This document shows, in pieces, positions 60,516 through 64,000 of a stretch of 64,000 nucleotides of DNA (its first letter is position 1; each line of letters begins with the position of its first letter). The DNA is from Emiliania huxleyi CCMP1516. Its lineage: Eukaryota > Haptophyta > Isochrysidales > Noelaerhabdaceae. The stretch spans positions 35,872 to 99,871 of the forward strand of contig NW_005201912.1 of NCBI RefSeq assembly GCF_000372725.1, given 5' to 3'. The position numbers and the translations under genes were made by a program. Below the pieces are notes generated by a model. That model was not told where the DNA came from, did no database searches, and worked only from the letters and a program-made list of their open reading frames with translations.

Positions 60516-63500
60516 TCACCGACGAAGCTGCACGACGCGCTCCTCGACGGTGCCGGGCGTGTACAGGTGCACAATCTTCGCGACGCGGGTCTGCCCTGGG
60601 CGGTGCACACGTCCCTCGAGCTGCGCCTGCAGCGCTGCGTCGAGCTGCGGCTCGAGCACGAAGCACGTGTTGGCAGCGGTCAGCGTGAGGCCGGCGGCGA
60701 AGTTGCCTGTCTCGAGCAGCAAACCGCAGCACGTCGGCTCGTCACGAAAGAGGGACATCGCCGCCTCGCCGTCCTTGGCCCACACGAAGAATGGCACAGC
60801 CTGCACGCGGTCGAGAGGGAACTCCTCCGCCTCCTCCTCACCATCGAGCAGCACGAACACGCGCTGGTCGACCCACTCTCGGCCCGCCTCGTCGCGCCAC
60901 GGCTGCTCAGCGAGGCCCGTCACCGTGCCGCGGGCGCCGGCGGCGGTGCTGACAATGACGCGCTCGTCGACCTCGATTGCGCGGTGATCTGCCCACTGCG
61001 CGTGCAGCGCGTCCGCGACGCGCTCAAGCAGCAGCTTCGACTGAGAGAAGACAAGGAACTTGTCGCTGTCCTCCTGGTCGGCGATGAGCTCGACGAGCTT
61101 CTTGATCTTCGGGGCGTCCGCGAACTGAGACGTCCAGTGGCCGGCCGCCGCGTCGAGGTGCGCCATGAAGGCGTGCGGCTCCATGCCGGGGAAGTTGACG
61201 AGCAAATCGTTCCACTCCTCGGTCGCGCGGGAGAGCGACATCGCCTCCGTCCTGGCATGCTGGTAGCCGAGGCGCCACCATCCGGTACCATCGCGCCGGT
61301 AGAGCGGTGTCAACTCGTCGATGTTGGACCGCCGGTTCTGACCGCTCTCGTATAGCTGCCGGTTCCCGCCAAAGCTCGCGCTGAGGGGCTGCAAGCTGCG
61401 TGCGAACCACTGCTCAGCGCAGCCCTTCGAGTGGAACCGCTCCGTCGCAAAGTGCTGACGCGCCGCCGCGCCGTTCTGCAGCCGCTTGGGCCAGCGGCAA
61501 CGCCAGATGGACGCGGATGCCGTTGGAAGCACCTGCAGACAGCCGTCGCACAGGCTGTCGGCTCGCTCGCCAGATGGCAGCGACTCCAGGCGAAGCCCAA
61601 AGGCCATGCGCGCGCACGAGAGGTTGCAGAAGTGCATCTCGTCCTCCGCGTGCTCTGCCATGCACAGCGGGCATCTCACGCACGACGGGTCGACCGCAAA
61701 GTGCCTGAGCCTCTCGAGGCACGGGCGGCAGAAGAGGGAGTGGCCGCACGGCAGTGCCGCCAGCTGGCTCTCCTGCAGCTCCTCGCAGCACACGGAGCAT
61801 TGCAGCCCCTCGCCCACATCGTATTTCTCGCGGGCAGCATCGCCGATGCCGTCGAGCGAGCCCGGTCGAATGAGATCCGCCTCTGCGAGTGGCCGCCGCG
61901 GGAACTCCTTCGACAGGATGCGCACATGGTCGAAGCCATCTTCGCATTGAGCGGTGCCGGCGTACCGCCCAAGCATGCCCTCCCGCGCCCGCGCGTCGGC
62001 GATGAACGAGTCGCACATGCTCACACGGAATCCCTCGAGCTCACACGGAGGCGGGCAGCTCTTGTCCAAAGCTGCCCAGGCGGCGTTGTCATCTAGCGCG
62101 CGCTCCGACGCCTCGTACGTGCCGCGGTCCACGAGCTCGCGCAGAAAACCAAGCTGCAGCCGGTTCCGGCAGCTGCTGTGGCGGCAAAAGAACTCCTCAC
62201 CGCGCGCTTCGATGAAGAGGTCGCTGAGACACCGCTTGCAGTACGAGTGGCAGCACCCGTTGACGATCACGCGCGCGCGAGTCGAAGTGGCGGCGGGCTG
62301 GCCGAAGTCCACGCGGCACATCGAGCACACCTTGCCCTCATCGACGGCGCGCCGCTGCGCGTCAGACGAGAGGCCGCCGGTCACAGCGGCGAGTGTCACG
62401 AGGCGCGTGGGCACGAGCGAGCCGGCGGTGAGCCCGTCGGCCTTGCAAGTTTGAAGCATCGGCAACCGCGCAGCAACTTCGCCCGGCTCGACCGTGCACG
62501 CGTGCGAGCTCGCGAGCAGCAGCTCCTGCACCCGCCCCTTGGGCAAGTCCGGGAAATCGCCGTGCGGCGCACCCAAGCCCACGCTGAGCTCGCGCCGTGC
62601 AAGGTGCTCGAGGCAGCGAGTCACGACCTCTCCGTGGCCGGCATGGCCGGTGCTCGAGCACTCGAACGGGACCGGCACGTACGCGTGCTCCTTGCGCGGC
62701 AGAGGGATGAGCAAATTGCCCGAGAGCGCAAAACGCTGCGCGTGCGAGTGCCGCATCATCACGGGCGAGAGGGCTGTGACCGCGCGACGCAGCGCCGCAT
62801 CGCGCGTCTGCGTGTCACCAAGCGCGCGTTGCACTGCCGTCCACCAATCGGGGCGAGCGGCGTCGCCGCCAACGCCCAGAAAGGCGAGCTGCCCCGCGAG
62901 CGCCGCGAGGTTGCCGTCAATCGCCGTGCCGGACAGGACCCACCTGTAGCGCGCGCCGAGCTGGCGAAGCTGCTTGCCGATTTTCGACGAGAGTGTGCGC
63001 AAATGCTGCGCGCTCTCGTCGACGACGAGCCGGTGCCAGCGTTGCCGCTTCAGCCGCGAGTCGACGAAGAAGTTCTCGAAGGTGGTGAGCACGACGTCGG
63101 CCTCGACGGCAAGCTCAAACTGCTTCATCTTCTTGTTGTGCACGCACACGCTGCGCGCAGAGACCCGGCGAGTCATGCTGCGCGCGCTCTCATCAACGCG
63201 TGGACGCGGCATGCGGGGCGTGAGTGGCGCGCACCGCAGACGCTCGACATCGGGCTGCGCCTTGGTGAGCTCACGCCGCCACTGCTCGAGCAGCGCCTTC
63301 TTCATGACAACGAGAGTAGCGCGGCACTCGCCGCTCGCCACGCGCTGCGCGAGCTGCGCCTTGTCGTCCGAGAGGACGAGCGCGGCGATGATCTGAGTCT
63401 TGCCGAAGCCCATCTCGTCGACGAGCGCCCCCCCACGCGTCGCGCCCGCCTCCTTCCCACGAGCCCAGCCGAGCGTCTGCAGCTGCACGGGATAGAGCTG

Positions 63501-64000
63501 CAGCTCCATCTCCGCCGGCTGCTCGGCCGTCGGATGACCCGTCGACTCGAGTGCGCGGAAGATGCCAGCATAAGTGTAGGCCGCCTCTCCGACCAACTCA
63601 GGCGAGCACTGCAGCACCTCCTCCGGCTTCAACAGAACGGTGTCCTGTGCGTCAGCCGCTCCGCCTCCAGCCGCACCGGCGGCGGTGCCTGCCCTCACGG
63701 CCGCTGCCGCCGCGGTCGCCGCGCCCTCCTCCACCTGAGGCGCCTCCGCAGCTGCCGCCGCCGCCGCCTCCTCCTCCATCGCGATCGCCGCTGTCCCGGC
63801 GCCTGCAGCCGCCGTATTGGCCGCCGGCTCGCCCTCGCCGCCGCCTCCCTCCGCCTCGCCCTCGCCGCCGCCGCCGTCCGCCTCGCCCTCGCCGCCGCCG
63901 CCTCCCGCCTCGCCCTCGCCGCCGCCGCCGTCCGCCTCGCCCTCGCCGCCGCCGCCGTCCGCCTCGCCCTCGCCCTCGTCGCCGCCGCCATCCGCCTCGC
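60516..64000 (-). CDS. SNF2-family ATPase with two RING-type fingers
   Basis: Single long frame to the stop at 60516. The first ATG in view is at 63779 (1087 residues), but the frame stays open to the window edge through GEGEADGGGG repeats, so the true start may lie outside. ATPase motifs: LQTLGWARGKEAG, DEMGFGKTQIIAAL (Walker A), RWHRLVVDESAQHLRTLSS (motif II, DESA in place of DEAH), RWVLSGTAIDG; then SDKFLVFSQSKLLLERV and QLEGRVHRPGQTRVAKIVH (motifs V-VI). A RING-like finger lies between the lobes (CSMCRVDFG, CCHSYCKRCL), followed by a second (CSVCCEELQ, PCGHSLFCRPCL). The layout of RING fingers inserted between helicase lobes is that of the HLTF/SHPRH/RAD5 group, DNA-damage-tolerance ubiquitin ligases and translocases in the nucleus. 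Which member cannot be said. Confidence 0.8.
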   Translation of the reverse strand, partial: EADGGGDEGEGEADGGGGEGEADGGGGEGEAGGGGGEGEADGGGGEGEAEGGGGEGEPAANTAAAGAGTAAIAMEEEAAAAAAAEAPQVEEGAATAAAAAVRAGTAAGAAGGGAADAQDTVLLKPEEVLQCSPELVGEAAYTYAGIFRALESTGHPTAEQPAEMELQLYPVQLQTLGWARGKEAGATRGGALVDEMGFGKTQIIAALVLSDDKAQLAQRVASGECRATLVVMKKALLEQWRRELTKAQPDVERLRCAPLTPRMPRPRVDESARSMTRRVSARSVCVHNKKMKQFELAVEADVVLTTFENFFVDSRLKRQRWHRLVVDESAQHLRTLSSKIGKQLRQLGARYRWVLSGTAIDGNLAALAGQLAFLGVGGDAARPDWWTAVQRALGDTQTRDAALRRAVTALSPVMMRHSHAQRFALSGNLLIPLPRKEHAYVPVPFECSSTGHAGHGEVVTRCLEHLARRELSVGLGAPHGDFPDLPKGRVQELLLASSHACTVEPGEVAARLPMLQTCKADGLTAGSLVPTRLVTLAAVTGGLSSDAQRRAVDEGKVCSMCRVDFGQPAATSTRARVIVNGCCHSYCKRCLSDLFIEARGEEFFCRHSSCRNRLQLGFLRELVDRGTYEASERALDDNAAWAALDKSCPPPCELEGFRVSMCDSFIADARAREGMLGRYAGTAQCEDGFDHVRILSKEFPRRPLAEADLIRPGSLDGIGDAAREKYDVGEGLQCSVCCEELQESQLAALPCGHSLFCRPCLERLRHFAVDPSCVRCPLCMAEHAEDEMHFCNLSCARMAFGLRLESLPSGERADSLCDGCLQVLPTASASIWRCRWPKRLQNGAAARQHFATERFHSKGCAEQWFARSLQPLSASFGGNRQLYESGQNRRSNIDELTPLYRRDGTGWWRLGYQHARTEAMSLSRATEEWNDLLVNFPGMEPHAFMAHLDAAAGHWTSQFADAPKIKKLVELIADQEDSDKFLVFSQSKLLLERVADALHAQWADHRAIEVDERVIVSTAAGARGTVTGLAEQPWRDEAGREWVDQRVFVLLDGEEEAEEFPLDRVQAVPFFVWAKDGEAAMSLFRDEPTCCGLLLETGNFAAGLTLTAANTCFVLEPQLDAALQAQLEGRVHRPGQTRVAKIVHLYTPGTVEERVVQLRR

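Overview
The window is nuclear DNA from a GC-rich unicellular eukaryote, most likely a haptophyte-type alga such as Emiliania or Chrysochromulina. This rests on several observations: very high GC; spliceosomal introns in most genes; a protein with a signal-peptide-plus-transit-peptide leader as used for complex plastids (26180-27512); algal-type TIR proteins; many glycosyltransferases; and a draft-assembly look, with runs of N at 13616-13715 and 53298-53574 and a degraded stretch at 45160-45440. GN-AG|G splicing is also known from dinoflagellates, so the lineage is inferred, not proven.

Layout. 0-4.3 kb: an AP2/HMG-box gene running off the left edge (-) and a ChaC-type gamma-glutamylcyclotransferase (-). 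4.4-6.7 kb: a decayed hAT transposase (-). 7-10.7 kb: a single-exon polytopic membrane protein with a C-terminal leucine-rich repeat domain (+). 11.6-16.6 kb: an RBBP6/Mpe1-type pre-mRNA 3'-end-processing protein (-). 16.9-17.9 kb: a frameshifted SLX1-like GIY-YIG nuclease (-). 18-21 kb: poorly conserved or broken genes and tandem repeats. 21.2-22.8 kb: a secreted-type protein with a polyproline linker (-). 23.0-24.7 kb: a 1.7 kb element with perfect 33-bp terminal inverted repeats made of minisatellites, with a smaller inverted-repeat element nested in it. 24.8-25.7 kb: a two-repeat WG-type protein (+). 26.2-27.5 kb: a plastid membrane protein (-). 29.4-29.8 kb: an exon of an unknown EF-hand-like protein. 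30.2-35.2 kb: a multi-exon receptor with a bacterial-type ligand-binding ectodomain, EGF module, membrane span and TIR domains (-). 35.5-50.1 kb: a neighbourhood with four glycosyltransferases (GT8-like, GT31-like, GT61-like, fucosyltransferase-like), an EEP-fold enzyme, a membrane protein and a histidine acid phosphatase. 51.4-59.7 kb: MON2, a Golgi/endosome trafficking protein, in at least 13 exons (+). 60.5 kb to the right edge: a SNF2 ATPase with RING fingers (-).

The most striking signal is in the introns. In gene after gene the first 14-37 bases of the intron are a copy of the first bases of the following exon, every acceptor I could reconstruct is AG followed by G, and donors are GT, GC or GA. 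In the receptor gene, three introns within 0.8 kb consist of such a 28-31 bp exon copy plus the same 37-bp unit ending in CTGTGAACAG at the splice acceptor. Other copies of that unit lie in introns of the same gene and of the AP2 gene. This looks like a recently active introner-type family that makes introns and long target duplications. Other introns carry private short tandem arrays.

The genes do not form operons or one pathway. Neighbouring genes alternate in strand, and the only functional clustering is the glycosyltransferase-rich stretch.
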